A DNA stretch of 64,000 bases from Tropicimonas sp033101155 (GTDB lineage Bacteria > Pseudomonadota > Alphaproteobacteria > Rhodobacterales > Rhodobacteraceae), in the NCBI RefSeq assembly GCF_033101155.1, contig NZ_JAWMPX010000005.1:62001-126000 (forward strand), read 5' to 3'. Positions within the stretch are counted from its first letter, which is position 1; each line of letters starts with the position of its first letter. The translations under genes and the position numbers were made by a program. This document shows, piece after piece, positions 1 to 9,474 of the stretch. A model generated the notes under the pieces. The model searched no databases and was not told the DNA's origin. It was given only the letters and a program-made list of their open reading frames with translations.

Positions 1-18
1 ACCACGCCTCAAGACCTC

Positions 19-2157
19 TCAATCGATTTCCGCGACGCCCTGCGCCTTGCGATCGGCATCTCGCAGGCGCGCAACCTCTGCAACATCATTATCAGCCTCC
101 AGCGCCGTCCGAACCATATGCAGATGTTCAACATCCCGCAGGTCAACGTCGATTTCGAGGCGATAATAGTCCGGCTTTCTGTCCATGAATTGCAGATTGG
201 AGATATTGGCCTTCTGCTCGCCAATCAATGTGCAGATTCGCCCCAGTACCCCGGCATCGTTGCTGATCGTCATCTCCAGTGTGACGGAGTAGATCGCCGG
301 GTGCAGGCCCGAATGCCAATGCAGGTCCACCCAACGGTCCGGCTGGTCCTCCAGTTCGACCAGGGTCGGGCAGTCGATCGCATGCACCACGACCCCCTGG
401 CCACGATAGGTGATCCCGACAATGCGCTCGCCAGGCACCGGCTGGCAACATTTGCCACGCGTCGCGGTCTGGTCAGCGGCGAGACCGAGGACGGCGCGCT
501 CGCGTTCGACCTCCTCGCCTTCGCGGGCGGCCAACTCGGGATAGAGTGTCGAGACCACGTCCCGGGCGGTCAGCTCGGCCGAGCCGAGCCGCGCCAGCAG
601 CTCCTTGTCATCCTGCAGACCGAGCTGCTTGGAGGCCGTTTTCAGCGCCTTGGTGGTGGATTTCTTGCCGATATGCTCGAAAGCGACCCGTGCCAGCTCG
701 GCGCCGAGCTTGATATAGCGCTCGCGATTTTCTTCGCGCAGGCTCCGGCGGATCGCCGACTTGGCCCGACCGGTCACGACGATATCAAGCCAGGTCGCCT
801 GCGGTCGCTGGCCCTCGGCGGTGATAACCTCGACCGACTGGCCGTTCTTCAGCCGCGTCCAGAGCGGCACGCGCACCCCGTCGATCTTGGCGCCGACACA
901 GCTGTCGCCGATCCGGGTGTGGATGCCGTAGGCATAGTCGAGCGGCGTCGCCCCTTTGGGCAGCTTGACCACGTCTCCCTTGGGCGTGAAGCAGAAGACC
1001 TGATCGGAATACATCTCGAGCTTCATGTGCTCGAGGAAATCCACGCTGTCGCTCTCGCTGAACCGCTCGGAGAGGGTCGAGATCCATTCGGCGGGATCAA
1101 CCGCGAAAGGGTTTTCGGCGCGCACGCCATCTCGGTAGGACCAATGCGCAGCGACGCCCGATTCGGCGACCTCGTGCATCTGGCGGGTGCGGATCTGCAC
1201 TTCGACCTGCTTGCCGTCGCGCCCCGAGACGGTGGTGTGGATCGAGCGGTAGCCGTTGGATTTCGGTTGGCTGATATAGTCCTTGAACCGTCCCGGAACC
1301 GCCTTCCAGCGCTGATGGATCGCGCCGAGAACGCGGTAGCAGTCCTGAACGTCATGGGTGATGACCCGAAAGCCGTAGATGTCCGAGAGCCGCGAGAACC
1401 CGAGCCCCTTTTCCTGCATCTTGCGCCAGATCGAATAGGGTTTCTTGGCCCGCCCGAAAACATCGGCATCGATGCTGACCTTGTCGAGCTCCAGCCGGAT
1501 GTCATGGGTGATCTTGTGGATCACGTCGCCGGTCTCGCGTTGCAGCGTGATGAAACGGCGGATGATCGAGCTCCGCCCCTCGGGGTTCAAAACGCGGAAG
1601 GAGAGATCCTCCAACTCCTCGCGCATAGATTGCATCCCCATGCGGCCCGCGAGCGGCGCATAGATGTCCATCGTTTCGCGCGCCTTCTGGGCCTGCTTTT
1701 CCGGGCGCTGATACTTGATCGTCCGCATGTTATGCAGGCGATCCGCCAGCTTGACGAGAATCACGCGCAGGTCTTTCGACATGGCGATCAGCAGCTTGCG
1801 GAAATTCTCCGCCTGCTTGGTCTCGGAGCTGGAAAGCTGAAGGTTGGTCAGCTTGGTGACCCCGTCGACCAGCTCGGCCACGTCTTCTCCAAACAGCCGC
1901 ACGACGTCGGAATAGGAGGCGCGCGTGTCTTCGACCGTGTCGTGCAGCAGCGCGGTGATGAGCGTGGCATCGTCCAGCCGCTGCTCGGTCAGCAGCGCCG
2001 CGACGGCAACGGGATGGGTGAAATAGGGTTCGCCGGAATGCCGCGTCTGGCCCTCGTGCATCTCCTGCCCGAAAGCGTAGGCTTCGCGAATCTTGTCCGT
2101 ATCGCTGCGCGGATTGTAGGCGGAAACAAGGGCGATCAGGTCTTCGACGTCGATCAT
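19..2157 (-). CDS. rsh: Bifunctional (p)ppGpp synthetase/hydrolase (RelA/SpoT homologue)
   Basis: A 712-residue protein that should make and degrade the alarmone (p)ppGpp in the cytoplasm. The N-terminal HD hydrolase domain (about residues 25-180) keeps the motif LLHDTVEDT. The synthetase domain (about 235-370) includes YRSIHTTVSG and a basic nucleotide-binding stretch. TGS (about 390-450), a zinc-finger-like helical region and a C-terminal ACT domain (about 630-700) follow, which is full length for the family. Both catalytic halves look intact, so this is probably the only long Rsh of the cell, as is usual in alphaproteobacteria. It lies last in a minus-strand series folK, rpoZ, rsh with short gaps, the standard rpoZ-spoT arrangement. 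Confidence 0.96.
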   Translation of the reverse strand: MIDVEDLIALVSAYNPRSDTDKIREAYAFGQEMHEGQTRHSGEPYFTHPVAVAALLTEQRLDDATLITALLHDTVEDTRASYSDVVRLFGEDVAELVDGVTKLTNLQLSSSETKQAENFRKLLIAMSKDLRVILVKLADRLHNMRTIKYQRPEKQAQKARETMDIYAPLAGRMGMQSMREELEDLSFRVLNPEGRSSIIRRFITLQRETGDVIHKITHDIRLELDKVSIDADVFGRAKKPYSIWRKMQEKGLGFSRLSDIYGFRVITHDVQDCYRVLGAIHQRWKAVPGRFKDYISQPKSNGYRSIHTTVSGRDGKQVEVQIRTRQMHEVAESGVAAHWSYRDGVRAENPFAVDPAEWISTLSERFSESDSVDFLEHMKLEMYSDQVFCFTPKGDVVKLPKGATPLDYAYGIHTRIGDSCVGAKIDGVRVPLWTRLKNGQSVEVITAEGQRPQATWLDIVVTGRAKSAIRRSLREENRERYIKLGAELARVAFEHIGKKSTTKALKTASKQLGLQDDKELLARLGSAELTARDVVSTLYPELAAREGEEVERERAVLGLAADQTATRGKCCQPVPGERIVGITYRGQGVVVHAIDCPTLVELEDQPDRWVDLHWHSGLHPAIYSVTLEMTISNDAGVLGRICTLIGEQKANISNLQFMDRKPDYYRLEIDVDLRDVEHLHMVRTALEADNDVAEVARLRDADRKAQGVAEID

Positions 2158-2202
2158 CTGCGACTCAACTCGTCCCCTTGCCCGTGCGCATGCCGGGACT
2201 TC

Positions 2203-2559
2203 TTACCTAGGTTCCTGTGCGTCCATCAGAGCGCGGAGCAGCTTTTCCTCGTCCATGTCGTCGGAGTCGGGCTTGTCCGGTGCTTCGGCGCCCATCAGCA
2301 ACGCCATCGAATCCTCTTCCGGCTCATCGACTTCGATCTGGGTCTGGTTCGCTTCGATCATGCGTTCACGCAGATCGCCCGAAAGCTGGGTCTCATCCGC
2401 GATTTCGCGCAGCGCAACGACAGGGTTCTTGTCATTGTCACGGTCCACGGTCAGCTGCGACCCGGAAGAGATCTCGCGCGCACGATGCGCGGCGAGCATC
2501 ACCAGCTCGAAACGGTTCGGAACCTTGTCAACGCAATCTTCTACGGTCACGCGGGCCAT
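2203..2559 (-). CDS. rpoZ: DNA-directed RNA polymerase omega subunit
   Basis: Small omega subunit that helps assemble RNA polymerase. The N terminus MARVTVEDCVDKVPNRFELV is the family signature, followed by LAAHRAREISSG. An open frame continues 11 codons upstream, but the ATG at 2559 matches the conserved start. The predicted protein is 118 residues with an acidic C-terminal tail, longer than the 91 residues of the E. coli protein but usual for alphaproteobacteria. It sits directly upstream of rsh; omega is needed in some bacteria for the response to ppGpp, which fits the pairing. Confidence 0.95.
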   Translation of the reverse strand: MARVTVEDCVDKVPNRFELVMLAAHRAREISSGSQLTVDRDNDKNPVVALREIADETQLSGDLRERMIEANQTQIEVDEPEEDSMALLMGAEAPDKPDSDDMDEEKLLRALMDAQEPR

Positions 2560-2637
2560 AGGGAACTCCAGTCCTGCCATCGGTGGGAGCATGTCTGATA
2601 CAGACCCTCGCCGCGGAGCGCAAGGGATTCGGTATCT

Positions 2638-3237
2638 TCAAATACGTGAAATGCCGCTCAGCTGCGCGTCTGTCAATGCCGCGCACAACTGCGCGGCGCT
2701 GCGCCCCAGGACCGGATGGCGCCAGTCCGGCGCGATCTCCGCCAGCGGCACGAGCACGAAACCGCGGTCCTGGATCCGGGGATGCGGCAGCAGGATCTCG
2801 TCCGGAAAGAGCGTCTTCTGCTGTTCGAACGGCAAGTCATGCCAATACCACCAGGTTTCGAGTCCGGGCATCACCGAGCCACCATGATCGAGCAGGTCGA
2901 GATCGAGGGTCCGCGCGGCCCATCGGTTTGCCCGCTCGCGATCGAACCTGCGCTCGACCGCATGCAGATGTTCCAGCAGTTCTCCCGCGCCCAGCCGCGT
3001 CTCGATCATCGCCACAGCATTGACATAGTCCGGCCCCGCACCATCTGGAATGCAAGGGGTGCGATAGAGACTGCTATGCGCGAGAACGGTGACCATATCG
3101 GTCGCGATTGCCGAAAAAGCATCCTTGACTATGTCGATACTGCCCCGCGCTTCACCTTTCGTCAGGTGTGCGACATTCGACCCTAGGGCAATCATGGACT
3201 TTGTGTCGCTTTTATGACTTGATATGACTTGCGACAC
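2638..3237 (-). CDS. folK: 2-amino-4-hydroxy-6-hydroxymethyldihydropteridine pyrophosphokinase
   Basis: HPPK of folate biosynthesis, which transfers pyrophosphate from ATP to 6-hydroxymethyl-dihydropterin. The 199-residue product shows the opening IALGSN, a central substrate region around YVNAVAMIETRL, and the hallmark WAARTLDLDLLDHG followed by LPHPRIQDRGFVLVPLAEIAP. The start was taken as GTG 3237 because an AGGGA box lies 8 bases upstream; an internal ATG at 3195 just before the IALGSN block has no clear ribosome-binding site. It is the first gene of the minus-strand group with rpoZ and rsh and faces away from the NYN gene at 3328. Confidence 0.93.
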   Translation of the reverse strand: MSQVISSHKSDTKSMIALGSNVAHLTKGEARGSIDIVKDAFSAIATDMVTVLAHSSLYRTPCIPDGAGPDYVNAVAMIETRLGAGELLEHLHAVERRFDRERANRWAARTLDLDLLDHGGSVMPGLETWWYWHDLPFEQQKTLFPDEILLPHPRIQDRGFVLVPLAEIAPDWRHPVLGRSAAQLCAALTDAQLSGISRI

Positions 3238-3327
3238 GGTAGATTTCCCTTAATTAGTTGTGGACCGCCGCGAGCTGACCACTCAACCACTCACTCTGGT
3301 TCGCGCGGTATACCGAAAGGATATTTG

Positions 3328-3903
3328 ATGTTCTACAGAGATGAGCGGCTTGCGCTCTTCATCGACGGATCAAATCTCTATGCGGCCGCAAAGGCGCTCG
3401 GGTTTGATATCGACTACAAGCTTCTACGTCAGGAATTCATGCGTCGTGGAAAGCTGCTGCGTGCCTTCTACTATACTGCGCTGCTTGAGAATGACGACTA
3501 TTCTCCGATCCGGCCGCTGGTAGACTGGCTGCATTATAACGGCTTCACGATGGTGACCAAGCCGGCAAAGGAATATATCGACAGTCAGGGCCGTCGCAAG
3601 GTCAAGGGCAACATGGATATCGAGCTGACGGTCGATGCCATGGAACTGGCGCCGCATGTTGACCACGTTGTGCTGTTCTCCGGCGATGGCGATTTCCGTC
3701 CGCTGGTGGAAAGCCTGCAACGCTCCGGTGTACGCGTCTCGGTCGTCTCCACGATCCGCAGCCAGCCGCCCATGATCGCCGACGAACTGCGTCGCCAGGC
3801 CGACAACTTCATCGAGCTGGACGAACTCAAGGACGTGATCGGCCGACCGCCGCGCGAACCGCGCCCGGAAGCCATTCGTGCCGAGGAATATGCGCGCGAC
3901 TGA
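3328..3903 (+). CDS. NYN domain protein (LabA/DUF88 family)
   Basis: A 191-residue protein of the PIN-like NYN superfamily, whose members are putative metal-dependent ribonucleases or RNA-binding proteins. Visible acidic motifs are LFIDGSNLY near residue 10, an acidic pair around DIELTVDAMELA, and VVLFSGDGDFRPLVESLQ near residue 115, the usual constellation of catalytic aspartates. The ATG at 3328 is chosen because GAAAGGA lies six bases upstream; the frame is open further upstream but without a better start. The gene ends in a strong intrinsic terminator. The RNA target is unknown. Confidence 0.9.
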   Translation: MFYRDERLALFIDGSNLYAAAKALGFDIDYKLLRQEFMRRGKLLRAFYYTALLENDDYSPIRPLVDWLHYNGFTMVTKPAKEYIDSQGRRKVKGNMDIELTVDAMELAPHVDHVVLFSGDGDFRPLVESLQRSGVRVSVVSTIRSQPPMIADELRRQADNFIELDELKDVIGRPPREPRPEAIRAEEYARD

Positions 3904-3920
3904 CATTTACGGTCCTGCGA

Positions 3921-3958
3921 TGAAGATGGCCCGCCTTTTGGCGGGCCGTCTTCATTTT
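3921..3958 (+). terminator. Rho-independent terminator after the NYN gene
   Basis: A 15-bp stem (3921-3935 pairing with 3940-3954, one G-U pair), a TTTT loop and a TTTT tail lie 17 bases past the stop codon. Confidence 0.88.
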
Positions 3959-4094
3959 CGGGGTATGTCTGCCAAACAGGGCGGCCTGCCGTGATGTCGC
4001 CGCTTGGATGCGCTGCGCATTGATGGACACGGCACCGAGGTCGACCCCCGTGATTTCGCTGGCAGAGGCCCTCGCACTGCGTTAGCCGGACGCC

Positions 4095-4988
4095 ATGAGC
4101 ACCCCGTTCGAGGCCCCCACCCAATCACGCCCTCTGGCAATGACGCTTATGCTGTCGGCATCGGCGCTCGTCGCTGTGACCACGCTCTTCGCCAAGGCGC
4201 TCGGCACCGATGCGCTCGGTCCGGCCCTGCACCCGATACAGGTCACGCATGGCCGGTTCCTCTTTGCCTTCCTGAGCCTGACACTGGCCGCCACAGTGCT
4301 TCGTCCGCGGATCGACCGGCCCCATTGGCGCCTGCACATCGCCCGGACCTCTGCCGGCTTCCTTGGCGTGACACTGATGTTCGCGGCCGTCGCGCGGATC
4401 CCGATGTCGGATGCGACGGCAATCACCTTTCTCAACCCGGTTTTCGCCATGATGCTGGCAATCCCGCTGCTTGGCGAAACCGTCGAACGCTGGCGCTGGA
4501 GCGCGGCCGCCATCGCGCTGATGGGCGCTGTGATCCTGCTCAGGCCCGGACCGGACAGCTTCCGGCCGGACGCATTGCTGGCGTTGGGCTCGGCAGTGGT
4601 GATGGGGCTGGAGGTGATCTTCATCAAGAAGCTCGCGGGGCGGGAACGCCCGTTCCAGGTGCTCCTCGTCAACAACGCCATCGGACTCTGTATCGCCAGC
4701 GCCGCGGTGCTGCCCGTCTGGACACCGCCGACGCCTGCCCAATGGGCCGCATTGGCCGGGCTCGGCGCTGCGATGGCGTGCGCGCAGACCTGCTATATCA
4801 ACGCTGTGGCGCGCGCGGATGCCAGTTTCGTCGCCCCGTTCGCCTACTCCACGCTTGTCTTCGCCGCGCTCTACGATGCGGCGATCTTTGGCACCCTGCC
4901 GGACTGGGTTTCTTTTCTCGGAGCAGGCGTGATCCTCTCGGGGGCCGCTGTGCTCGCCTGGCGCGAAGGGCGTCGGGTCAGGGCTTGA
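4095..4988 (+). CDS. EamA/DMT-family inner-membrane transporter
   Basis: A 297-residue, very hydrophobic protein with about ten predicted membrane segments arranged as two repeated EamA halves (about 15-145 and 155-290). Characteristic pieces are DATAITFLNPVFAMMLAIPLLGE at the end of the first half and ASFVAPFAYSTLVFAALYD at the equivalent point of the second. Members export or import metabolites; the substrate cannot be read from sequence. The ribosome-binding site is weak. The gene ends 11 bp inside the convergent permease gene at 4978. Confidence 0.88.
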   Translation: MSTPFEAPTQSRPLAMTLMLSASALVAVTTLFAKALGTDALGPALHPIQVTHGRFLFAFLSLTLAATVLRPRIDRPHWRLHIARTSAGFLGVTLMFAAVARIPMSDATAITFLNPVFAMMLAIPLLGETVERWRWSAAAIALMGAVILLRPGPDSFRPDALLALGSAVVMGLEVIFIKKLAGRERPFQVLLVNNAIGLCIASAAVLPVWTPPTPAQWAALAGLGAAMACAQTCYINAVARADASFVAPFAYSTLVFAALYDAAIFGTLPDWVSFLGAGVILSGAAVLAWREGRRVRA

Positions 4989-5781
4989 GCCGCTTGCCCG
5001 CGCGCATCATCCGCCAGCAGAGGAAGAGAATGACCGCCGTGGCCGCCGCGAGGATGGCAAGCCCAAGCAAGGCCGGTGAGTCAGAAATGCCGAGCACCGA
5101 GTAGCGCACCCCATCGATCAGGTAGAACATCGGATTCCAGTGCAGCAGGAGCTGCATGCGCTCCGGCACTGCCTCGACAGAGTAGAAGGTGCCTGAAAGG
5201 AAAGAGAGCGGGGTGATGATGAAGTTCGAGATCGCCGCGAGCTGGTCGAATTTCTGCGCATGGATGCCGGCCATGAGGCCAAGCCCGGCCATCAGGGCCG
5301 CCCCGAGCACGATATAGCTCAGCGCCAGAAGGGGCGCGCGGATTTCCAGCCCGATGATGGGCATCATGACGAGGCCGATCGGGATCGCGACAAAGAGGCC
5401 GCGCGCGACACCGCCGGCGACATAGCCGGTGACCAGTTCGCCCGCCGAGAGCGGCGGCATCAACGTGTCGACGATATTGCCCTGAACCTTCGAGACCAGG
5501 ATCGAAGAGGAGGTGTTGGCAAAGGCGTTCTGGACCACCGACATGGTCAGGATACCCGGCGCGATGAAATGCAGATAGGCAAAGCCCATCACTTCGCCGC
5601 GCCCCGGCCCGATTGCGATGGAAAAGATCGCGAGGAAAAGCCCGGCGGTGACCAGCGGTGCCATGATGGTCTGCATCCAGACGGTGAGGAAGCGGCGGAT
5701 CTCGCGCTTGGTCAGCGTCGCAAGGCCCAGCCAGTTGACGCGGCCGAAGCGGCGTTCGCCCATGCTCGTGATTTCGCTCAT
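4978..5781 (-). CDS. ABC-2 type transporter permease (YadH-like), without adjacent ATPase
   Basis: A 267-residue membrane protein of the ABC2_membrane family, which would form the channel of an exporter. It has about six membrane segments and the family motif around GTFYSVEAVPERMQ and NPMFYLIDGVRYS. The frame is open far upstream, but ATG 5781 gives the expected N terminus and a normal family length. No ATP-binding subunit is adjacent; the nearest one is at 7399, which has its own permease. The two permeases share the pattern G-FYSV...P...NP..YLI.G.R.S..G..D, so they are homologues. Confidence 0.88.
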   Translation of the reverse strand: MSEITSMGERRFGRVNWLGLATLTKREIRRFLTVWMQTIMAPLVTAGLFLAIFSIAIGPGRGEVMGFAYLHFIAPGILTMSVVQNAFANTSSSILVSKVQGNIVDTLMPPLSAGELVTGYVAGGVARGLFVAIPIGLVMMPIIGLEIRAPLLALSYIVLGAALMAGLGLMAGIHAQKFDQLAAISNFIITPLSFLSGTFYSVEAVPERMQLLLHWNPMFYLIDGVRYSVLGISDSPALLGLAILAAATAVILFLCWRMMRAGKRLKP

Positions 5782-5921
5782 CGCTTTCTCTCCCGGGACG
5801 GGTTTGCCCCGGCCCTGCTTGTAACCCCCCGGCGAGCGACATAGAATAGGAGAAACCTGTTGGCGAGGGCGGCGTCGGGAAATCTCCCGATGGCGCCTTT
5901 GACTGTTTTGGAGAGCGGCGA

Positions 5922-6536
<615 letters not shown>

Positions 6537-6547
6537 CATCCGCGCCT

Positions 6548-6566
6548 GAGGGGGGCGCTGCCCCCT
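6548..6566 (+). terminator. GC-rich hairpin after gcrA
   Basis: A GGGGGC-GCT-GCCCCC type hairpin begins 12 bases after the gcrA stop. It lacks a T tract, so it may stabilise the 3' end or act as a weak terminator. Confidence 0.45.
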
Positions 6567-6607
6567 CCCCGGCCGCGCGTTTCCCAGCCTGCCCGGGGAG
6601 GTTGGTT

Positions 6608-7114
6608 TTAAGGCGATTTCTCTATGACAGCGCCGCTGTGGTAATACTTCGTGCGAAACGCGACATGCGCCTCGCGTTTCGTGGCCCCGTCACCCCGCTC
6701 AGCGTCGATTTCCCCTCGTTTATCCATCCCCTGATAACCCTCGTTCCCGTCACCTCGACGCGCGGATGATCCGGTGATGCGCCAACCTGATCCGGCACGG
6801 ACGACATCGTCGAAGGGTTGGCGCAGTCCCGAATCCACCAACCGGTAATTCATGCAATACAGGTGGACCGTGTAGCCGCGGCGCATCTTGATATCGATCT
6901 TCTCGGAGCCGACATGGTGCAGCCCCTTCACGATCGTCACATCAGAACTGTCATCGATCACGGCCTGAACCGCTTCGCGCACCTCGGGAGGTTGCACGCG
7001 CAGGATTGATGGCGAGACCGATCGGATGATCGACAGGATCTCCGCCTTGTCAAAGGCTGGATTCACGTCGTTGTTATCGCCGGTATTCCAATAATCAGTC
7101 CAGTTTACGGGCAT
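6608..7114 (-). CDS. Hypothetical protein, family not recognised
   Basis: A 168-residue open frame with a good ribosome-binding site (GGAGG seven bases before the ATG at 7114). No membrane segment or signal peptide is visible. The first 110 residues look like a folded domain (for example ILSIIRSVSPSILRVQPPEV and IKMRRGYTVHLYCMNYRLVD); the last 60 are polar and rich in Gly, Arg, Asp and Lys and look disordered. Base composition is more AT-rich than the neighbours. It sits between gcrA and an ABC exporter. No function is proposed. Confidence 0.6.
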   Translation of the reverse strand: MPVNWTDYWNTGDNNDVNPAFDKAEILSIIRSVSPSILRVQPPEVREAVQAVIDDSSDVTIVKGLHHVGSEKIDIKMRRGYTVHLYCMNYRLVDSGLRQPFDDVVRAGSGWRITGSSARRGDGNEGYQGMDKRGEIDAERGDGATKREAHVAFRTKYYHSGAVIEKSP

Positions 7115-7398
7115 CTTTCGTCCTCCATTATCGGTTCATTAAATGCATGGATCCCGGGTTGCGCACTGCGACTCGAACAATCCATTCTTAAAAACAACGA
7201 CTTACCCTGCAATTGACCTTAGGGTAGCCGCTTAATGGGCCATTTCACAAGCTTCGTGTGGGAGACTGCGGTCGGCTGAAGGTCGCGGACGCGAATGACC
7301 GGATGCACATAACAACCTGCATTCCTGCAGGAAGAAGCTGCGTTGGCTCACCGGGCAATTTCAGATAAGCCGACCGGCAGCGAGAAGGGGAGACATAG

Positions 7399-8334
7399 GT
7401 GTCTGCGATCATTTCTGTCAGGGATCTGGAGAAGACCTACGAAGGTGGCTTCGAGGCGCTCAAGGGCGTAAGCCTCGAGATCGAGGAGGGCGAGATCCTG
7501 GCCTTGCTCGGGCCGAACGGCGCGGGCAAGACAACCCTGATATCGACGATCTGCGGGCTGGTCTCGCCAAGCTCTGGCACTGTCTCGGTTGGCGGGCATG
7601 ACATCGTGCAGGATTTCCGGGCTGCGCGCGCGATGATCGGGTTGGTCCCGCAGGAGATAACCATCGAGCCGTTCGAGACGGTCCTCAACACTGTACGCTT
7701 CTCGCGCGGCCTTTTTGGCAAGCCGCGGGATGACGGCCACCTGGAACGCGTCCTGCGCGCGCTCTCGCTCTGGGAGAAGCGCGACAGCCGCAACCAGCAG
7801 CTCTCGGGCGGGATGAAACGGCGGGTGCTGATTGCGAAAGCGCTGAGCCACGAACCGCGCGTGCTGTTTCTCGACGAGCCGACAGCGGGCGTGGATGTCA
7901 CCCTGCGCCGGGAGATGTGGGACCTTGTGCGCCAGCTGCGCGCCGACGGTGTTACCATCATCCTGACCACCCATTACATCGAAGAGGCCGAGGAGATGGC
8001 CGACCGGATCGGCGTGATCGATCACGGGCGGCTCTTGCTGGTCGAGGAGAAGGCAAAGCTGCTCCACCAGCTCGGCCGCAAGGAGCTGGTGCTGGAGCTG
8101 GGGGAACCTCTGGACACCGTACCCAACGCGCTTGGCGATTTTGCCCTGCAGCTCTCCGACGACGGGTTGCGGCTGACCTACGAGTTTGACGCTCATGCCG
8201 AGCGCACCGGCATGACCCGGCTGCTGGGCGCCGTGGCCGGCGCGGGTCTGTCCCTGAAGGACCTGACAACGCGGCAGAGCTCGCTGGAGGATGTCTTCCT
8301 CAAGCTGGTCGACAAGGGAAGGAACGCGCAATGA
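7399..8334 (+). CDS. ABC-2 exporter ATP-binding protein
   Basis: A 311-residue ATPase that would energise export through the permease encoded next. Walker A is GPNGAGKTT (about residue 40), the signature is LSGGMKRRVLIAKAL (about 135-150), Walker B is VLFLDEPTAGVD (about 155) and the switch histidine is in TTHYIEEAEEMADR (about 190-205). A C-terminal extension of roughly 90 residues matches the DrrA/YadG subclass. The start is GTG at 7399, with AAGGGGA upstream. Stop and the next start overlap as ATGA at 8331, indicating translational coupling. Confidence 0.94.
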   Translation: MSAIISVRDLEKTYEGGFEALKGVSLEIEEGEILALLGPNGAGKTTLISTICGLVSPSSGTVSVGGHDIVQDFRAARAMIGLVPQEITIEPFETVLNTVRFSRGLFGKPRDDGHLERVLRALSLWEKRDSRNQQLSGGMKRRVLIAKALSHEPRVLFLDEPTAGVDVTLRREMWDLVRQLRADGVTIILTTHYIEEAEEMADRIGVIDHGRLLLVEEKAKLLHQLGRKELVLELGEPLDTVPNALGDFALQLSDDGLRLTYEFDAHAERTGMTRLLGAVAGAGLSLKDLTTRQSSLEDVFLKLVDKGRNAQ

Positions 8335-9092
8335 ACTGGCAGGCTGTCTTGTCGATCTACCGGTTCGAGATGAACCGCACCTTCCGGACGCTGGCACAGA
8401 GCATCGTCTCTCCCGTCCTGTCGACCGTGCTCTATTTTGTCGTCTTCGGAACGGCGATAGGACAGCGGATCGACACGGTGGACGGCATCCCCTATGGCGC
8501 CTTCATCGTGCCGGGGCTGATTATGCTGACCCTGCTGCAGCAATCGATCTCCAATGCCTCCTTCGGCATCTACATGCCCAAGTTCATCGGCACCTTCTAT
8601 GAGCTGCTCTCGGCCCCCATCTCGGTCCTCGAGATTGTGCTGGGCTATGTTGGCGCGGCCGCCACCAAGGCGCTGATGATCGCCGTGATCATCCTGATCA
8701 CGTCCACTTTCTTCGTCGATTTCACAATCGCACATCCGGTCTGGATGGTGGCTTTCCTGGTACTGACCTCTCTCAGCTTCGCGCTGCTGGGGTTCATCAT
8801 CGGCATCTGGGCGAAGAATTTCGAGCAGCTCCAGCTAATTCCGCTTCTCGTGGTCACCCCGCTCGTCTTTCTCGGCGGGGCCTTCTACTCGGTCTCCATG
8901 CTGCCGTCCGGTTGGCAGACCGTCAGTCTGTTCAACCCGGTGGTTTACCTGATCTCGGGCTTTCGCTGGTCCTTCTTCGGCGTGGCGGACGTCCCTGTCG
9001 GGATATCACTGTTCGCCATCGCGATCTTCCTGAGCGCCTGTCTCGCCGCGATCTGGTGGATCTTCAGGACCGGCTGGCGGATCAAGCCCTGA
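8331..9092 (+). CDS. ABC-2 type exporter permease (YadH-like)
   Basis: A 253-residue integral membrane subunit, translationally coupled to the ATPase before it. It has about six hydrophobic segments and the ABC2_membrane motif GAFYSVSMLP then NPVVYLISGFRWSFFG near the C terminus. The pair should form a homodimeric ABC-2 exporter for a lipid, drug or polysaccharide-like substrate, but nothing identifies it. It is homologous to the orphan permease at 4978-5781. It ends 18 bp before the convergent DUF1127 gene. Confidence 0.93.
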   Translation: MNWQAVLSIYRFEMNRTFRTLAQSIVSPVLSTVLYFVVFGTAIGQRIDTVDGIPYGAFIVPGLIMLTLLQQSISNASFGIYMPKFIGTFYELLSAPISVLEIVLGYVGAAATKALMIAVIILITSTFFVDFTIAHPVWMVAFLVLTSLSFALLGFIIGIWAKNFEQLQLIPLLVVTPLVFLGGAFYSVSMLPSGWQTVSLFNPVVYLISGFRWSFFGVADVPVGISLFAIAIFLSACLAAIWWIFRTGWRIKP

Positions 9093-9110
9093 CCGCCAGC
9101 CCGCGCGGAG

Positions 9111-9317
9111 TCAGCAGTCGCGACGCGCCGTCATCCCGGCTTCAAGCTCGGAGCGCGACAGACCGATATCGTCGAGCTGGTGATCGCTCAGCCGTTCCAG
9201 CACGCGGCGCTCGCGGTGGCCGCGATCCATTTCAAGAAGCCAGTGAAGCAGCCGCGAGCCGATGGAGCTGTGGGCGGTTTGGGGGGCGGAAATGCGGGTC
9301 TCGGAAATATGTTGCAT
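9111..9317 (-). CDS. DUF1127 domain small protein
   Basis: A 68-residue protein ending in the DUF1127 arginine-rich element RVLERLSDHQLDDIGLSRSELE. Small DUF1127 proteins are abundant in alphaproteobacteria, and some act in RNA turnover and in phosphate or stress adaptation. The frame is open upstream, but ATG 9317 has AGGAGA six bases before it and gives the usual length. The gene is convergent with the ABC exporter operon and divergent from the regulator at 9475. Confidence 0.85.
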   Translation of the reverse strand: MQHISETRISAPQTAHSSIGSRLLHWLLEMDRGHRERRVLERLSDHQLDDIGLSRSELEAGMTARRDC

Positions 9318-9474
9318 CGGATTCTCCTGTTCGATCTGACAACTCCATCCTGCGCGCCCGCCGCAACGCCAACGCAATCGGCAGCGCAAAATCCGGGCGT
9401 CGCAGCGCAATTTCTTCGTGAAAAGCGACAGCGCATTTGATCTGCCAGCGTGAAACCCGCTACTTTCGAAATCC

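Noticed and set aside
118..2598. An 826-codon plus-strand open frame opposite rsh and rpoZ
   Set aside because: Its translation has no domain and mirrors rsh and rpoZ in the opposite strand of a GC-rich sequence; the minus-strand frames carry clear family motifs.
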